Of a stretch of 38,639 bases of DNA, positions 1 through 11,405 are shown in pieces; the first letter of the stretch is position 1; each line of letters starts with the position of its first letter. The stretch spans positions 1-38,639 of the forward strand of contig JAMNYG010000200.1 in NCBI GenBank assembly GCA_023622945.1, written 5' to 3'. Below the pieces are notes generated by a model that saw only the letters and a program-made list of their open reading frames with translations, did not search any database and was not told the origin of the DNA. A program made the position numbers and the translations under genes. The DNA is from Bacillota bacterium (GTDB taxonomy: Bacteria; Bacillota; Clostridia; Acetivibrionales; JAMNYG01).

Positions 1-15
1 CTGCCAGAAATATAT

Positions 16-48
16 CAACACCCTGTGGTAAATCACCACAGGGTGTTG
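16..48 (+). terminator. Perfect 14-bp inverted repeat (CAACACCCTGTGGT / ACCACAGGGTGTTG, 5-nt loop), probable terminator of the upstream transcription unit
   Basis: Arms are exact reverse complements; the downstream tail is only loosely T-rich. Confidence 0.6.
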
Positions 49-226
49 TGGTATATTCTTGTGCTTTTTGCCCTGTTACCGGGATTTCGATCAGTAATGG
101 GGATTTTGGTCCATAGTTCCGGGAAAATCATTAAGTCGAGAAAAAGGGATACTTCTCTTAACACGAAGAATTACCTGGAAGTATGCAAAGAGTTTCAATT
201 CCTTCGAAAAAATTTTTACTTAGAAC

Positions 227-255
227 TTGAAAAACTGTTCAAAGTATAGTACAAT
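227..255 (+). promoter_or_regulatory. Candidate sigma-A promoter for the S10 operon (TTGAAA - 17 nt - TACAAT)
   Basis: -35/-10-like hexamers with optimal spacing, ~280 nt upstream of rpsJ. Confidence 0.5.
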
Positions 256-370
256 GTTGGAGTTGTGACATGGCATACGATGAAGCAACAGATTGCTATT
301 GAAAAAAATAGGGAACTGTTGCGGAGAATGTCCGATTCATGAAACCGGGCGACAGGTCACTGTACATTTT

Positions 371-457
371 GCACCTTATATCAAGGTGTATATTTGGTAA
401 GAGTAGTACTGCCCAGGTTTAATCTGCCTTTATGGCATAAAAAGTGCCTGGGTTTTT
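371..457 (+). promoter_or_regulatory. S10 operon leader: hairpin GCACCTT/AAGGTGT followed by an attenuator-like hairpin CCCAGG...CCTGGG+TTTTT containing an inner TGCC/GGCA hairpin
   Basis: Inverted repeats 371-377/383-389 and 412-417/447-452, the latter followed by a T-run, between the candidate promoter and rpsJ. Confidence 0.5.
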
Positions 458-533
458 ATATCACCCAACAGGAAACACCCGGCATAGTGTACAGAATCCT
501 TGTCGTGCATAACTAAAATGAGGAGGTTTACGT

Positions 534-845
534 ATGGCGAACAATCAAAAAATCAGGATCAGGCTGAAGGCATTTGACCACCAAATTCTCGATCAGTCTG
601 CAGAAAAAATAGTAGACACAGCGAAGCGAACCGGAGCCAAAGTATCGGGACCTGTACCGCTGCCGACACGGAAGGAAGTTATAACAATCCTCAGGGCTCC
701 CCACAAGTATAAGGATTCTCGTGAGCAGTTTGAGATGAGGACACATAAAAGGCTTATAGATATACTCTATCCTACGCCCAAAACGGTAGATGCCTTGATG
801 AGGCTTGATCTGCCGGCCGGAGTAGACATTGAGATAAAACTGTAA
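534..845 (+). CDS. rpsJ: 30S ribosomal protein S10
   Basis: [24 protein letters not shown]...GPVPLPT; first gene of the S10 operon; RBS gaggagg. Confidence 0.98.
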   Translation: MANNQKIRIRLKAFDHQILDQSAEKIVDTAKRTGAKVSGPVPLPTRKEVITILRAPHKYKDSREQFEMRTHKRLIDILYPTPKTVDALMRLDLPAGVDIEIKL

Positions 846-952
846 AAGAACACAAAAAGTGAAAGATTTTAGAGGATCATATTTTAAAGGATCATATTAA
901 AAGGTCATGTTCATCTTGCGATGAACCAATAACCATAGGAGGGACTTAACAG

Positions 953-1585
953 ATGGAAAAATGTATTCTTGGCAGAAAGATAGGGATGACACAGCTGTTT
1001 GACGAGGAAGGTTTGCTGGTGCCTGTTACTGTAATTGAGGCCGGTCCCTGCACAGTAGTGAGGAAAAAGACTATTGAAAACGATGGATATGAAGCTTTGC
1101 AGCTGGGTTTTGTCGATGTGGAAGAAAAGAAGCTGACAAAACCTGTAAGAGGACAGTTCGCTAAGGCAAATCTTCAGCCCAAAAAGTATCTAAGGGAGTT
1201 TAAGGTCTCGGATATCAGCAAATATGAAGTCGGTCAGGAGATTAAAGTTGGAGATATGTTCCAGGCCGGCGACAGGGTGGATGTCACCGGAATTTCCAAA
1301 GGAAAAGGTTTTCAGGGAGCAATTAAGAGGTTCGGTTACAGCAGGGGTAGAGAAACACATGGTTCCAAATACCACAGGCATGCAGGTTCCATGGGATCCA
1401 ACACCGACCCCGGAAGAGTGTTTAAAGGCAAAGGCCTTCCCGGTCACATGGGAGGAGAAAGAGTTACAGTCCAGAACCTTGATGTTGTGAAAGTAGATAA
1501 TGAAAGAAATCTGCTGATCGTAAAGGGAGCTGTACCTGGGCCTAAAGGCGGTCTTCTGAGCATCAAGAATACCGTTAAAGCCTGA
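953..1585 (+). CDS. rplC: 50S ribosomal protein L3
   Basis: [30 protein letters not shown]; synteny. Confidence 0.98.
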   Translation: MEKCILGRKIGMTQLFDEEGLLVPVTVIEAGPCTVVRKKTIENDGYEALQLGFVDVEEKKLTKPVRGQFAKANLQPKKYLREFKVSDISKYEVGQEIKVGDMFQAGDRVDVTGISKGKGFQGAIKRFGYSRGRETHGSKYHRHAGSMGSNTDPGRVFKGKGLPGHMGGERVTVQNLDVVKVDNERNLLIVKGAVPGPKGGLLSIKNTVKA

Positions 1586-1614
1586 GAATGATGTCAGCGA
1601 AGGGAGGAAAGGAA

Positions 1615-2238
1615 ATGCCAGTTGTGAATTTATATAACATGAACGGCGAGAAGATTGGAGATATAGAACTTAGTGATAGCGTATTCGGCGCAGAGATCAA
1701 CGCAGATTTAATGCACCGGGTCGTAGTAAATCAGTTGGCCAACAGAAGACAGGGTACGCAGTCAACCAAGACAAGAGGCGAAGTGAGAGGCGGAGGCCGG
1801 AAACCCTGGAGGCAAAAGGGTACAGGAAGGGCAAGACACGGCAGCATCCGTTCTCCGATTTGGACTAAGGGTGGAATAGCACTAGGTCCCAAACCCAGGA
1901 GTTACAGATATACGCTTCCTAAGAAGGTTAAGAGAGCAGCCCTCAAGTCAGCACTGTCTTCGAAGGTTGCCGAAAATGAAATTCTGGTATTGGATGCCCT
2001 GAATTTTGATGAGATAAAGACCAAGCAGATGGTGAAAGTTCTCAACAATCTTAAAGTTGATTCAACTGCCCTGATCGTGCTTCCTGAAAAAGATGAGAAG
2101 GTTGAGAAATCCGCCAGAAATATACCGGGTATCAAAACTGCGTTAGTCAATACCATCAATGTATATGACATCCTGAAGCATGACAAGTTCATCATAACAA
2201 AGGACGCAGTCTCAAAGGTCGAGGAGGTGTATGCGTGA
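1615..2238 (+). CDS. rplD: 50S ribosomal protein L4 (start moved to ATG 1615 after GGAGG; ORF track starts at 1588)
   Basis: MPVVNLYN...[27 protein letters not shown]; synteny. Confidence 0.97.
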   Translation: MPVVNLYNMNGEKIGDIELSDSVFGAEINADLMHRVVVNQLANRRQGTQSTKTRGEVRGGGRKPWRQKGTGRARHGSIRSPIWTKGGIALGPKPRSYRYTLPKKVKRAALKSALSSKVAENEILVLDALNFDEIKTKQMVKVLNNLKVDSTALIVLPEKDEKVEKSARNIPGIKTALVNTINVYDILKHDKFIITKDAVSKVEEVYA

Positions 2239-2591
2239 TGAGACCCGCCGAGGATATCATAATTGGTCCATATATAACTGAAAAAAGCAATGAGGAAATT
2301 GCAAATGGCAAATACACCTTTAAGGTTCATCCAGATGCAAATAAAACAGAAATTAAGCTGGCTGTAGAGAAGCTTTTCCAGGTTAAAGTGCTGAAAGTGA
2401 ACACGGTTAACTATAAAGGTAAAGTTAAGAGACTGGGTGTTCATATCGGGAAGAGACCTGACTGGAAAAAGGCTGTTGTAAAAATAGATACCGATCCCAA
2501 GCCTGAAACTTATCTTACTAAGGGCGGTAAGGAAGTCGTTCTCAACAAGAAATACAAGACAAGTATTGAAGAATTCGGCGTAACACAGTAA
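2238..2591 (+). CDS. rplW: 50S ribosomal protein L23 (ATG overlapping the rplD stop)
   Basis: [21 protein letters not shown]; synteny. Confidence 0.97.
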   Translation: MRPAEDIIIGPYITEKSNEEIANGKYTFKVHPDANKTEIKLAVEKLFQVKVLKVNTVNYKGKVKRLGVHIGKRPDWKKAVVKIDTDPKPETYLTKGGKEVVLNKKYKTSIEEFGVTQ

Positions 2592-2623
2592 TCAAGGATG
2601 TTAGATTAAAGGAGTGAGAAGAA

Positions 2624-3451
2624 ATGGCAATAAGAGGTTACAGTCCTACTTCTCCCGCCAGAAGGTTTATGACAGTATCGACTTTCGAAGAGATTACAAA
2701 AAAGGAACCTGAAAAGTCTCTGTTAAGACCTTTGAGGAAGAAAGGCGGCAGAAATGCAAGCGGAAGAATTACCGTACGTCATCAGGGCGGCGGAGCAAAA
2801 CAAAAATATAGAGTTATAGATTTTAAAAGAGATAAGGACGGAATTCCCGCCAAGGTAGCGGCTATAGAATATGACCCCAACAGAACGGCAAACATCGCTC
2901 TTCTCCATTATGTTGACGGAGAGAAAAGATATATTCTGGCCCCTGTTGGACTGAAAGTGGGCGACACAGTAGAGTCCGGAGAAAACGCAGACATAAAGCC
3001 GGGAAATGCTCTTCCTCTTGAAAACATACCTGTAGGTACAATGATTCACAACATAGAGTTAAAGGCCGGCAAAGGCGGCCAGCTTGTAAGGTCAGCCGGC
3101 GGTGCAGCACAGCTTATGGCTAAGGAAGGCGATTATGCACAGGTAAGGTTGCCTTCAGGAGAAGTCAGAATGCTTCCGATAAAGTGCAAAGCTACCATAG
3201 GACAGGTTGGAAACGTAGATCATGAGAATATCTCTATCGGCAAAGCCGGAAGAAAGAGATGGATGGGAATCAGACCTACGGTCAGAGGTGTTGTAATGAA
3301 TCCTGTGGATCATCCACACGGCGGTGGAGAAGGAAAGTCTCCTATAGGAATGCCTTCACCTGTTACTCCGTGGGGTAAGCCAACTCTCGGATACAAGACA
3401 AGAAAGAAGAACAAGTGGAGCGATAAGTTCATAGTAAAGAAAAGAAAATAA
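2624..3451 (+). CDS. rplB: 50S ribosomal protein L2
   Basis: [17 protein letters not shown]...[19 protein letters not shown]. Confidence 0.98.
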   Translation: MAIRGYSPTSPARRFMTVSTFEEITKKEPEKSLLRPLRKKGGRNASGRITVRHQGGGAKQKYRVIDFKRDKDGIPAKVAAIEYDPNRTANIALLHYVDGEKRYILAPVGLKVGDTVESGENADIKPGNALPLENIPVGTMIHNIELKAGKGGQLVRSAGGAAQLMAKEGDYAQVRLPSGEVRMLPIKCKATIGQVGNVDHENISIGKAGRKRWMGIRPTVRGVVMNPVDHPHGGGEGKSPIGMPSPVTPWGKPTLGYKTRKKNKWSDKFIVKKRK

Positions 3452-3515
3452 GAATCATCCTTGAGGCAGCCTGACTTTTGGCAGCTGCCGAAAGTGCGGA
3501 AGGAGGATTAGGTTA

Positions 3516-3800
3516 ATGGGAAGATCGTTGAAGAAGGGACCTTATGTTGATAAAAAACTTCTAAAGCGGATTGAGGAAATGAACGAGAGAAACGAAAAAA
3601 GGGTTATTAAAACCTGGTCAAGGGATTCGACAATATTTCCGCAGATGGTAGGTCATACAATCGCAGTTCATGACGGAAGAAAGCATGTTCCTGTTTATAT
3701 AACAGAAGAAATGGTAGGTCATAAGCTCGGAGAATTTGCTCCTACAAGAACGTTCAGGGGACATGGGCATCACACCGAAAGATCTACCGCTTTGAAGTAG
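3516..3800 (+). CDS. rpsS: 30S ribosomal protein S19
   Basis: [17 protein letters not shown]...[12 protein letters not shown]. Confidence 0.98.
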   Translation: MGRSLKKGPYVDKKLLKRIEEMNERNEKRVIKTWSRDSTIFPQMVGHTIAVHDGRKHVPVYITEEMVGHKLGEFAPTRTFRGHGHHTERSTALK

Positions 3801-3831
3801 TACAATCCCGTGCTGAAAGGAGGAATTCCAG

Positions 3832-4308
3832 TTGGAGAAGAAGGTCAGAACCAAAGAAGAGCTTTTGAGCAATAAGGAGCAATTGATCAAGGAGTATCAC
3901 TCTGTCCATCCTAAGTCCAAAAAGCCGGCCCTGCTGACAAAAAAGGAAAGAAAAATACTGGGCATAGGCAAGGATGAAGGAAGGGCTGTGTTAAGATATG
4001 CCCGTATTTCACCCAGAAAAGTAAAAATAGTTATAGACTTGATAAAGGGAAAAGATCTTGACGAAGCATACGCTATACTTAAATATACACCTAAGGCTGC
4101 TGCCGGCATTCTGATGAAGCTGCTGAAATCCGCAGAAGCAAATGCGGTGAACAATAACGGCTTAAACAGCGATCAGCTTTACGTGGCAGAGGCATATGCA
4201 AATCAGGGTCCCACACTGAAAAGGATTATGCCGAGAGCAAGAGGCACTGCCTACAGAATAAGGAAAAGAACCAGTCACATAACTGTGGTAGTTAAGGAGA
4301 GAAAGTAA
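3832..4308 (+). CDS. rplV: 50S ribosomal protein L22 with a ~50-aa N-terminal extension (TTG start)
   Basis: Core GRAVLRYARISPRKVKIVIDLIKGK...RGTAYRIRKRTSHITVVV; GGAGG upstream of TTG 3832. Confidence 0.95.
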   Translation: MEKKVRTKEELLSNKEQLIKEYHSVHPKSKKPALLTKKERKILGIGKDEGRAVLRYARISPRKVKIVIDLIKGKDLDEAYAILKYTPKAAAGILMKLLKSAEANAVNNNGLNSDQLYVAEAYANQGPTLKRIMPRARGTAYRIRKRTSHITVVVKERK

Positions 4309-4327
4309 CGGAAAAGGAGGTTAGAGG

Positions 4328-4996
4328 ATGGGCCAGAAAGTAAATCCGCATGGTCTGAGAGTAGGAATAATCAAAGATTGGGATACGAAATGGTTTGCAA
4401 CCAAGAAGAACTTCGCCCAGTACCTGGTAGAAGATACTAAAATAAGGAAGTTTATTAAAGAAAAGCTTTACTCGGCCGGAATTTCAAGAATTGAAATTGA
4501 GAGAGCTGCCAACAAGCTTAAAATAAACATAAATACGGCCAAGCCCGGACTTGTTATAGGCAGAGGAGGACAAGGCATCGAAGAGCTGAGAAAACAGCTG
4601 GAGAAACTGACCGAGAGCAACGTTCTCATTAACATCACCGAAATAAAGGCTCCGGAAATGGATGCACAACTGGTTGCAGAAAACATTGCCGCTCAGCTGG
4701 AAAGAAGAGTATCATACAGAAGGGCCATGAAGCAGGCAATGGCAAGAGCCATGAGGCTTGGTGCCAAAGGTATCAAGACTTCCGTTTCAGGACGTTTGGG
4801 AGGAGCGGAAATCGCAAGAACTGAGCATTATCATGAAGGTACCATTCCTCTCCAGACTTTAAGGGCAGACATTGATTACGGTTTTGCTGAAGCAAATACC
4901 ACTTACGGCAAGATAGGAGTAAAGGTATGGATATATAAAGGAGAAGTTCTTCCTGCTGTTAAGAAAGAGAACAGGGCGGAAGGAGGAGAACGGTAA
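4328..4996 (+). CDS. rpsC: 30S ribosomal protein S3
   Basis: [24 protein letters not shown] domain [14 protein letters not shown]. Confidence 0.98.
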   Translation: MGQKVNPHGLRVGIIKDWDTKWFATKKNFAQYLVEDTKIRKFIKEKLYSAGISRIEIERAANKLKININTAKPGLVIGRGGQGIEELRKQLEKLTESNVLINITEIKAPEMDAQLVAENIAAQLERRVSYRRAMKQAMARAMRLGAKGIKTSVSGRLGGAEIARTEHYHEGTIPLQTLRADIDYGFAEANTTYGKIGVKVWIYKGEVLPAVKKENRAEGGER

Positions 4997-5436
4997 TGTT
5001 AATGCCAAAAAGGGTTAAATACAGGAAGGTTCAGAGAGGCAGGATGAAGGGAACCGCTTCAAGAGGCAACTATGTTGCTCACGGCGACTACGGACTTATG
5101 GCCCTTGAACCGGCTTGGATAACAAGCAATCAGATAGAAGCAGCCAGGGTTGCCATGACACGTTTCGTAAGAAGAGGCGGTCAGGTATGGATAAAGATTT
5201 TCCCGGATAAGCCTGTTACGCGTAAACCTGCAGAAACTCGTATGGGTAGCGGAAAAGGTTCCCCGGAATACTGGGTTGCTGTTGTTAAGCCTGGAAGAAT
5301 ATTATTTGAGATAGCGGGCGTACCCGAAGAAACAGCAAGAGAGGCCCTCAGGCTTGCAGCGCACAAGCTGCCTGTTAAGTGCAAGTTTGTAGCCCGCGAA
5401 AAAGAAATAGGTGGTGAAGCAAATGAAAGCCAGTGA
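4996..5436 (+). CDS. rplP: 50S ribosomal protein L16
   Basis: [41 protein letters not shown]. Confidence 0.98.
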   Translation: MLMPKRVKYRKVQRGRMKGTASRGNYVAHGDYGLMALEPAWITSNQIEAARVAMTRFVRRGGQVWIKIFPDKPVTRKPAETRMGSGKGSPEYWVAVVKPGRILFEIAGVPEETAREALRLAAHKLPVKCKFVAREKEIGGEANESQ

Positions 5437-5626
5437 ACTCAGAGAAAAATCACAGAGCGAATTGCAGAAGGAATTGGCCGAACTGAAAAGCGAATTGTTT
5501 AAGCTGAGATTTCAGCTTGCTACAAATCAGCTTGAAAATCCGATGAGGTTGAGACAGGTTAAGAGATCAATTGCCCGTGTTAAAACCATAATGAGGGAAA
5601 GAGAATTGAAAGGTACGGATAAGTAG
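5423..5626 (+). CDS. rpmC: 50S ribosomal protein L29 (ATG 5423; overlaps the rplP end)
   Basis: [44 protein letters not shown]. Confidence 0.96.
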   Translation: MKASELREKSQSELQKELAELKSELFKLRFQLATNQLENPMRLRQVKRSIARVKTIMRERELKGTDK

Positions 5627-5653
5627 CATTCATACTGAAAGGAGGTAAGCAGG

Positions 5654-5911
5654 TTGGCTGAGAGGGGTTCTAGAAAAACAAGAGTAGGCAAAGTTGTAAG
5701 CGATAAAATGGATAAGACTATAGTAGTTGCTGTAGAAACCATAGTCAGGCATCCATTATATAAAAAGACCGTTAAAAGGACATATAAGCTGAAGGCTCAT
5801 GATGAGAACAATGAATGCAAAGTTGGCGATAAGGTTAAGGTTATGGAAACCCGTCCTCTGAGCAGGGAAAAGAGATGGAGGCTTGTTGAGATTATTGAGA
5901 GAGCTCAGTAA
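5654..5911 (+). CDS. rpsQ: 30S ribosomal protein S17 (TTG start)
   Basis: [22 protein letters not shown]; synteny. Confidence 0.97.
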   Translation: MAERGSRKTRVGKVVSDKMDKTIVVAVETIVRHPLYKKTVKRTYKLKAHDENNECKVGDKVKVMETRPLSREKRWRLVEIIERAQ

Positions 5912-5934
5912 ATCTTTTGAAAGGAGGCAACAGT

Positions 5935-6303
5935 ATGATTCAGATGCAAACAAGGCTGAAAGTTGCAGACAACACCGGAGCAAAAGAGCTTATGTGCATC
6001 AAGGTTCTTGGAGGCTCCAGGAGAAAGTATGCAAATATTGGGGATGTTGTGATAGCTTCTGTTAAAAGCGCAACACCCGGCGGTGTTGTAAAAAAAGGTG
6101 AAGTTGTAAAGTGCGTCATTGTCCGTTCCAAGAAAGGTTTAAGAAGACGTGACGGTTCATATATCAAGTTTGATGAAAATGCTGCTGTTATTATTCGTGA
6201 CGACAATAATCCGCGGGGGACTCGTATATTCGGTCCTGTAGCGAGAGAATTAAGGGATAAGGATTTCATGAGAATACTTTCCCTCGCGCCGGAAGTTCTT
6301 TAA
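5935..6303 (+). CDS. rplN: 50S ribosomal protein L14 (ATG 5935)
   Basis: [28 protein letters not shown]. Confidence 0.98.
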   Translation: MIQMQTRLKVADNTGAKELMCIKVLGGSRRKYANIGDVVIASVKSATPGGVVKKGEVVKCVIVRSKKGLRRRDGSYIKFDENAAVIIRDDNNPRGTRIFGPVARELRDKDFMRILSLAPEVL

Positions 6304-6321
6304 GGGAGGAGGCAGCTTAAA

Positions 6322-6672
6322 TTGGCTAATAAAGTTCATGTAAAAAAAGGAGATACAGTATATGTCCTTTCTGGCAAGGACAGAGGCAAAAAGGGCAAGG
6401 TCCTTAGAGTAATCCCTGATGACATGATGGTGATTGTTGAAGGCGTAAACATGACAACCAAGCATGTAAGACCCAGAAGTGCTTATCAGCAGGGCGGAAT
6501 AATACACCAGGAATCACCCATAAGCAGTTCAAAGGTAATGCTTGTATGCCCGAGATGCGGAAAGCCTACAAAGATAGCCAAGGAATTTCTTGATAACGGC
6601 CAGAAGGTAAGAAAATGCAAGAAGTGCAATGAAATTATAGACGTCATAAGCGAAAAGAAGGTCGAAAAGTAA
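6322..6672 (+). CDS. rplX: 50S ribosomal protein L24 with CPRC/CKKC zinc-ribbon cysteines (TTG start)
   Basis: [27 protein letters not shown]-terminal CPRCGK...CKKCN. Confidence 0.97.
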   Translation: MANKVHVKKGDTVYVLSGKDRGKKGKVLRVIPDDMMVIVEGVNMTTKHVRPRSAYQQGGIIHQESPISSSKVMLVCPRCGKPTKIAKEFLDNGQKVRKCKKCNEIIDVISEKKVEK

Positions 6673-6698
6673 TACTCTCTGAAAGGAGGTTAATTTAA

Positions 6699-7241
6699 GT
6701 GGCCAGGTTAAAAGAAAAGTACCTGAACGAAGTTGTTCCAGCTTTACAAGCTAAGTTTAAATATAAAAACGTTATGCAAGTGCCGAAGCTAGAGAAAGTT
6801 GTAATAAACATGGGCGTGGGAGATGTCAAGGAAAACCCCAAGGCCATAGATTCAGCAGTTAATGATTTGGCAATGATAACAGGACAAAAACCTGTGGTTA
6901 CCAAAGCCAAGAAATCAGTCGCGGCTTTTAAGATAAGAGAAGGAATGAACATCGGATGCAAGGTAACTCTAAGGGGCAACAGGATGTATGAGTTCGTAGA
7001 TAAGCTGTTTAACGTTGCTCTTCCGAGGGTTAGAGACTTCAGAGGTGTATCGCCTAACTCCTTCGACGGGAGAGGAAACTATTCCCTGGGAGTAAGGGAA
7101 CAGCTCATCTTCCCTGAAATAGATTACGACAAGATCGACAAAGTCAGAGGAATGGACATTTCTTTCGTTACAACCGCAAAGACGGATGAAGAAGCAAGGG
7201 AACTTTTGAAGCTTTTGGGTATGCCGTTTAGCCAGAGCTAA
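6699..7241 (+). CDS. rplE: 50S ribosomal protein L5 (GTG start)
   Basis: [18 protein letters not shown]...[33 protein letters not shown]. Confidence 0.98.
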   Translation: MARLKEKYLNEVVPALQAKFKYKNVMQVPKLEKVVINMGVGDVKENPKAIDSAVNDLAMITGQKPVVTKAKKSVAAFKIREGMNIGCKVTLRGNRMYEFVDKLFNVALPRVRDFRGVSPNSFDGRGNYSLGVREQLIFPEIDYDKIDKVRGMDISFVTTAKTDEEARELLKLLGMPFSQS

Positions 7242-7257
7242 AAGGAGGGATTGACGC

Positions 7258-7443
7258 GTGGCGAAAAAATCATTGATAATGAAACAGCAAAGAAAGCCCA
7301 AGTTCAGCACAAGGGCATATAACAGGTGCAAACTTTGCGGAAGGCCTCATGCGTACATGAGGAAGTTCGGAGTATGCCGTCTGTGCTTCAGAATGTTGGC
7401 ATATAAAGGACAGATACCGGGTGTGAAAAAAGCCAGTTGGTAA
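7258..7443 (+). CDS. rpsZ: 30S ribosomal protein S14 type Z (zinc-binding)
   Basis: [23 protein letters not shown], 61 aa. Confidence 0.97.
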   Translation: MAKKSLIMKQQRKPKFSTRAYNRCKLCGRPHAYMRKFGVCRLCFRMLAYKGQIPGVKKASW

Positions 7444-7469
7444 TACGATCTTTGGAAGGAGGTTAGGCT

Positions 7470-7868
7470 ATGCAAATTACTGATTCCATCGCTGATATGC
7501 TTACCAGGATAAGGAATGCAAGCTCTGCGAAGCATGAATCAGTCGATATTCCGGCTTCAAATATGAAAAAAGCAATAGCAGAGATATTGCTTGAGGAAGG
7601 ATACATCAAGAACGTTGAATATATAGATGACAACAAACAGGGTATTATCAGGATCACTTTAAAATATACAGCTAACAAGCAAAGCGTTATCAGTGGATTG
7701 AAAAGGATAAGCAAACCCGGTCTCAGGGTATATGCCAGGAAGGATGAAATACCTAAGGTCCTTGGAGGACTGGGTATAGCCATTCTGTCCACATCAAAAG
7801 GCATAATGACCGATAAACAAGCCAGAAAAGTAGGTGTTGGAGGAGAAGTGCTTGCTTTCATCTGGTAA
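7470..7868 (+). CDS. rpsH: 30S ribosomal protein S8
   Basis: [21 protein letters not shown]...[11 protein letters not shown]. Confidence 0.98.
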   Translation: MQITDSIADMLTRIRNASSAKHESVDIPASNMKKAIAEILLEEGYIKNVEYIDDNKQGIIRITLKYTANKQSVISGLKRISKPGLRVYARKDEIPKVLGGLGIAILSTSKGIMTDKQARKVGVGGEVLAFIW

Positions 7869-7934
7869 TTGATGAAACGGTTTCTGAAAAGGACGCACAT
7901 GTCGTCCATAATCTTAAGAACAGGAGGGTAAGGC

Positions 7935-8474
7935 ATGTCAAGAATTGGCAGACTGCCTATAAAAATTCCGGCAGGAGTAGATGTAAAAGTTGACGCTGAC
8001 AATGTAGTAACCGTAAAAGGTCAGAAAGGTACTTTGACAAAAAAATTCCACAACGATATGATAATAAAGGTTGAAGACGGTGTTATTAAAGTTGAAAGGC
8101 CGTCTGATGAGAAGATGCACAAGTCACTTCACGGACTTACCAGGACATTGATTAACAATATGGTGGAAGGCGTTACAAAGGGATATGAAAAGGCCCTTGA
8201 AATTCAAGGTGTAGGTTATAGAGCGCAGAAGCAGGGTAAAAAGCTGGTTCTTACTTTAGGGTATTCACATCCTGTTGAATTGGAAGAACCTGAAGGGATT
8301 ACGGTAGAAGTTCCTGCACAGAACAAAATCATAGTAAAAGGTATAGACAAGCAGGCTGTCGGGGAATTTGCAGCGATCATAAGAAGCAAGAGGAGACCCG
8401 AAGTCTACAAGGGCAAAGGCATCAGATATGAAGGTGAAGTAGTAAGACTTAAGGAAGGCAAGACTGGAAAATAG
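7935..8474 (+). CDS. rplF: 50S ribosomal protein L6
   Basis: [15 protein letters not shown]...[26 protein letters not shown]. Confidence 0.98.
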   Translation: MSRIGRLPIKIPAGVDVKVDADNVVTVKGQKGTLTKKFHNDMIIKVEDGVIKVERPSDEKMHKSLHGLTRTLINNMVEGVTKGYEKALEIQGVGYRAQKQGKKLVLTLGYSHPVELEEPEGITVEVPAQNKIIVKGIDKQAVGEFAAIIRSKRRPEVYKGKGIRYEGEVVRLKEGKTGK

Positions 8475-8494
8475 CAGGAAGGAGTTGAGAATAA

Positions 8495-8863
8495 ATGATT
8501 AAGAAGCCGAGCAGAAACCAAGTCAGGCTCAGGAAACATGCCAGGGTCCGTAAGAAAGTAACCGGCACCCCTGAAAGACCCAGACTTAACGTGTTCAGAA
8601 GCCTGAAACATATATATGCACAGATTATTGACGATACAACCGGACATACTCTTGTAGCGGCATCAACTCTGGACGAAGCCTTGAAAGATTCGCTTAAAAA
8701 CGGCGGAAATAAAGAAGCTGCAAGGGCAGTTGGAAAATTAATAGCAGAGAAAGCTTTGGATAAAGGCATAAAGCAAGTTGTATTTGACAGAGGCGGCTAT
8801 CTTTATCACGGAAGAGTAAAAGAACTTGCTGAAGGCGCAAGAGAAGCAGGATTGGATTTCTAA
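8495..8863 (+). CDS. rplR: 50S ribosomal protein L18
   Basis: [24 protein letters not shown]...[24 protein letters not shown]. Confidence 0.98.
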   Translation: MIKKPSRNQVRLRKHARVRKKVTGTPERPRLNVFRSLKHIYAQIIDDTTGHTLVAASTLDEALKDSLKNGGNKEAARAVGKLIAEKALDKGIKQVVFDRGGYLYHGRVKELAEGAREAGLDF

Positions 8864-8880
8864 AAAAGGAGGGGAAGAAT

Positions 8881-9381
8881 TTGCAGCGTATTGATCCAAA
8901 CACACTGGAATTAAAAGAAAAGGTTGTTAATATCGGGCGTGTTGCAAAGGTTGTTAAAGGCGGCAGGAATTTCCGTTTCAGCGCTCTTGTGGTAGTCGGA
9001 GATGAAAACGGCCATGTTGGAAGCGGCCTGGGAAAAGCTGCTGAAATTCCGGATGCCATAAGAAAAGGTATAGAGGATGCCAAGAAGAATCTTATTAAGG
9101 TACCCATAGTAGAAACTACAATTCCCCATGAAACAATAGGCGAATACGGTGCGGGCAAAGTTCTGCTCAAGCCTGCAGGACCCGGTACAGGAGTTATAGC
9201 AGGCGGACCTGTCAGGGCGGTATTGGAGCTGGCAGGAATTCGTGATATAAGAACAAAGTCACTTGGATCCAACAATCCTATCAACATGGTAAGAGCAACC
9301 ATAAATGGACTGTCACAGCTCAAAACAGCTGAAGAAGTTGCCAGGCTGCGTGGTAAGACAGTAGAAGAAATACTAGGTTAG
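8881..9381 (+). CDS. rpsE: 30S ribosomal protein S5 (TTG start)
   Basis: [32 protein letters not shown]. Confidence 0.98.
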   Translation: MQRIDPNTLELKEKVVNIGRVAKVVKGGRNFRFSALVVVGDENGHVGSGLGKAAEIPDAIRKGIEDAKKNLIKVPIVETTIPHETIGEYGAGKVLLKPAGPGTGVIAGGPVRAVLELAGIRDIRTKSLGSNNPINMVRATINGLSQLKTAEEVARLRGKTVEEILG

Positions 9382-9393
9382 GGGGGAACTTCA

Positions 9394-9576
9394 GTGGCAG
9401 GCAGATTGAGAATTACTCTTGTAAGAAGCATCAGTAAGGCCAACGAAAGGCAGATAGCCACGGTAAAGGCTCTCGGTCTGAAAAAGAGAGGAAGCAGCGT
9501 TGAGAAGCAGGACAATCCTCAGATCAGAGGAATGATAAACAAAGTATCACATCTTGTACAAGTTGAGGAAATATAA
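9394..9576 (+). CDS. rpmD: 50S ribosomal protein L30
   Basis: [30 protein letters not shown]. Confidence 0.96.
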   Translation: MAGRLRITLVRSISKANERQIATVKALGLKKRGSSVEKQDNPQIRGMINKVSHLVQVEEI

Positions 9577-9590
9577 GGGAGGTGTAACTT

Positions 9591-10034
9591 ATGAAACTGT
9601 TTGAATTACAGCCAGCTCCCGGTTCGAAAAAGTTACCCAAACGCAAAGGAAGAGGACCAGGGTCAGGTAACGGCAAAACTGCCGGCAGAGGACATAAAGG
9701 ACAGAATGCCCGTTCAGGCGGCGGTGTAAGACCTGGTTTTGAAGGCGGACAGATGCCTTTGTATATGAGGATTCCCAAAAGGGGATTCAACAACAAAAGG
9801 TTTGCTAAAGTTTACGCTGAGGTAAATGTATCAAAGTTAAATGTATTCGAAGACGGTACCACGGTAACAAGCGATCTGTTGCTGGAAAAAGGCATAATTA
9901 AGAAGCTTCATGACGGTGTAGTCATTCTTGGTAAAGGAGAAATTACAAAAAAGCTGACCGTACAGGCTGCAAAATTCTCCAAAACTGCAGCTTCTAAGAT
10001 TGAAGCGGCGGGGGGAAAGGTCGAGGTGGTATAG
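9591..10034 (+). CDS. rplO: 50S ribosomal protein L15
   Basis: [41 protein letters not shown]. Confidence 0.98.
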   Translation: MKLFELQPAPGSKKLPKRKGRGPGSGNGKTAGRGHKGQNARSGGGVRPGFEGGQMPLYMRIPKRGFNNKRFAKVYAEVNVSKLNVFEDGTTVTSDLLLEKGIIKKLHDGVVILGKGEITKKLTVQAAKFSKTAASKIEAAGGKVEVV

Positions 10035-10035
10035 T

Positions 10036-11328
10036 ATGGGCGGTATGCTTGAAATTTTGAGGAATGCCTGGAAAATAACAGACCTGAGGAGAAAACTACT
10101 ATTTACTTTCTTAATGCTTCTCATTTACAGGCTGGGCTCATTTATACCGGTTCCAGGGCTTGATCCTACGGAATTTGAAAGGCTGATTGAAGCCGGCGGT
10201 TCACTTTTCGGTTTTATAGATATTGTGACAGGTGGCGCTTTCAGATATGCAACCATCTTTGCAATGAGCATATCCCCATATATTAACGCTTCGATCATAA
10301 TGCAACTACTAACAGTCGCAATACCCAGGCTTGAGGCCCTCGCAAAGGAAGGCGAGGAAGGAAGAAAAATATTGGCGCAGTACACACGATACGGTACGGT
10401 TGTACTCGGCTTCCTTCAGGCTGCCGCACTGTTCTTCGGTATGAGGGGCGCCATATTGGGAGGGCCCAATGTACTGAATTTCATCACCATAACCTTAAGT
10501 TTTACAGCAGGAACTGCATTCTTGATGTGGCTTGGTGAGCAGATAACCGAAAAGGGCATAGGAAACGGTATTTCCCTTATCATATTTGCCGGTATTCTGT
10601 CAAGAGGCCCCTTCGCAGCAAGAAGCCTTTACAGCTACTATAAACTGGGAAGGTTAGGAAGTGGAATAGTAGGTATTATATCCATTATCCTTATATTGAT
10701 ACTGTTTATAGCAGTGATTGCTGCAGTTATCTGGGTTAATCAGTCAGAGAGACGCATTCCTGTGCAGTATGCAAAAAGAGTTGTGGGAAGAAAAATGTAC
10801 GGCGGACAGAGCACCCACATACCTATCAAGGTAAACTGGGCGGGTGTTTTGCCTATAATTTTCGCTATGTCAATAATGACATTCCCGCAGACCATAATAG
10901 GATTCGTAGCACCAAATTCGACCCATCCGTTTGTTGTATGGCTTCGTAACTGGAACAGTAAAATCAGTTATTCAGTGGTTTACGCCTTGCTGATTATGTT
11001 CTTCACTTTCTTCTACACGTATGTGCAGTTTAATCCTGTTGAAATTGCCAACAACCTTAAGAAAAACGGAGGCTTTATTCCCGGCATCAGGCCAGGAAGG
11101 CCGACATCAGAATATATCAGCAAGGTGCTGAGCAGAATCACCTGGTTTGGAGGTTTATTCCTCGCCGCAGTAACAGTCTTACCTACAATAGTTGCAAATG
11201 TAACCGGAATAAACGGTTTGGTATTCGGAGGTACAAGCGTACTCATCATGGTAGGAGTTGCAATAGATACGGTAAGAGAAGTTGAAGCTCAGATGCTGAT
11301 GAGACACTACAAAGGTTTCCTTGAGTAG
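10036..11328 (+). CDS. secY: Preprotein translocase subunit SecY (ATG 10036; ORF track start 10000 lies inside rplO)
   Basis: Multi-TM; FIPVPGLDP, GIGNGISLIIFAGI, GFIPGIRPGRPTSEYI. Confidence 0.97.
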   Translation: MGGMLEILRNAWKITDLRRKLLFTFLMLLIYRLGSFIPVPGLDPTEFERLIEAGGSLFGFIDIVTGGAFRYATIFAMSISPYINASIIMQLLTVAIPRLEALAKEGEEGRKILAQYTRYGTVVLGFLQAAALFFGMRGAILGGPNVLNFITITLSFTAGTAFLMWLGEQITEKGIGNGISLIIFAGILSRGPFAARSLYSYYKLGRLGSGIVGIISIILILILFIAVIAAVIWVNQSERRIPVQYAKRVVGRKMYGGQSTHIPIKVNWAGVLPIIFAMSIMTFPQTIIGFVAPNSTHPFVVWLRNWNSKISYSVVYALLIMFFTFFYTYVQFNPVEIANNLKKNGGFIPGIRPGRPTSEYISKVLSRITWFGGLFLAAVTVLPTIVANVTGINGLVFGGTSVLIMVGVAIDTVREVEAQMLMRHYKGFLE

Positions 11329-11345
11329 AATGTTATGTGACATAA

Positions 11346-11405
11346 AGAATGGAGGATATGAATTTTTACATTCTTCATTCTCCATTCTAATTTTTCATTG
11401 ACATT
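11346..11405 (+). terminator. Hairpin AGAATGGAG(GAT)ATGAA...TTCATTCTCCATTCT followed by AATTTTT between secY and adk
   Basis: AGAATGGAG 11346-11354 complements CTCCATTCT 11390-11398, with inner ATGAA/TTCAT pairing and a T-rich tail. Confidence 0.5.

Noticed and set aside
25-249. 74-aa plus-strand ORF at the window start
   Set aside because: Overlaps the terminator hairpin at 16-48 and runs into the candidate S10 promoter; no credible RBS.
1902-2444. 180-aa minus-strand ORF
   Set aside because: Antisense to rplD/rplW with no protein-like motifs.
7463-8002. 179-aa minus-strand ORF across rpsH/rplF
   Set aside because: Antisense shadow of conserved ribosomal genes, no RBS or domain.
8694-9323. 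209-aa minus-strand ORF
   Set aside because: Antisense to rplR/rpsE; composition reflects complement of ribosomal genes.
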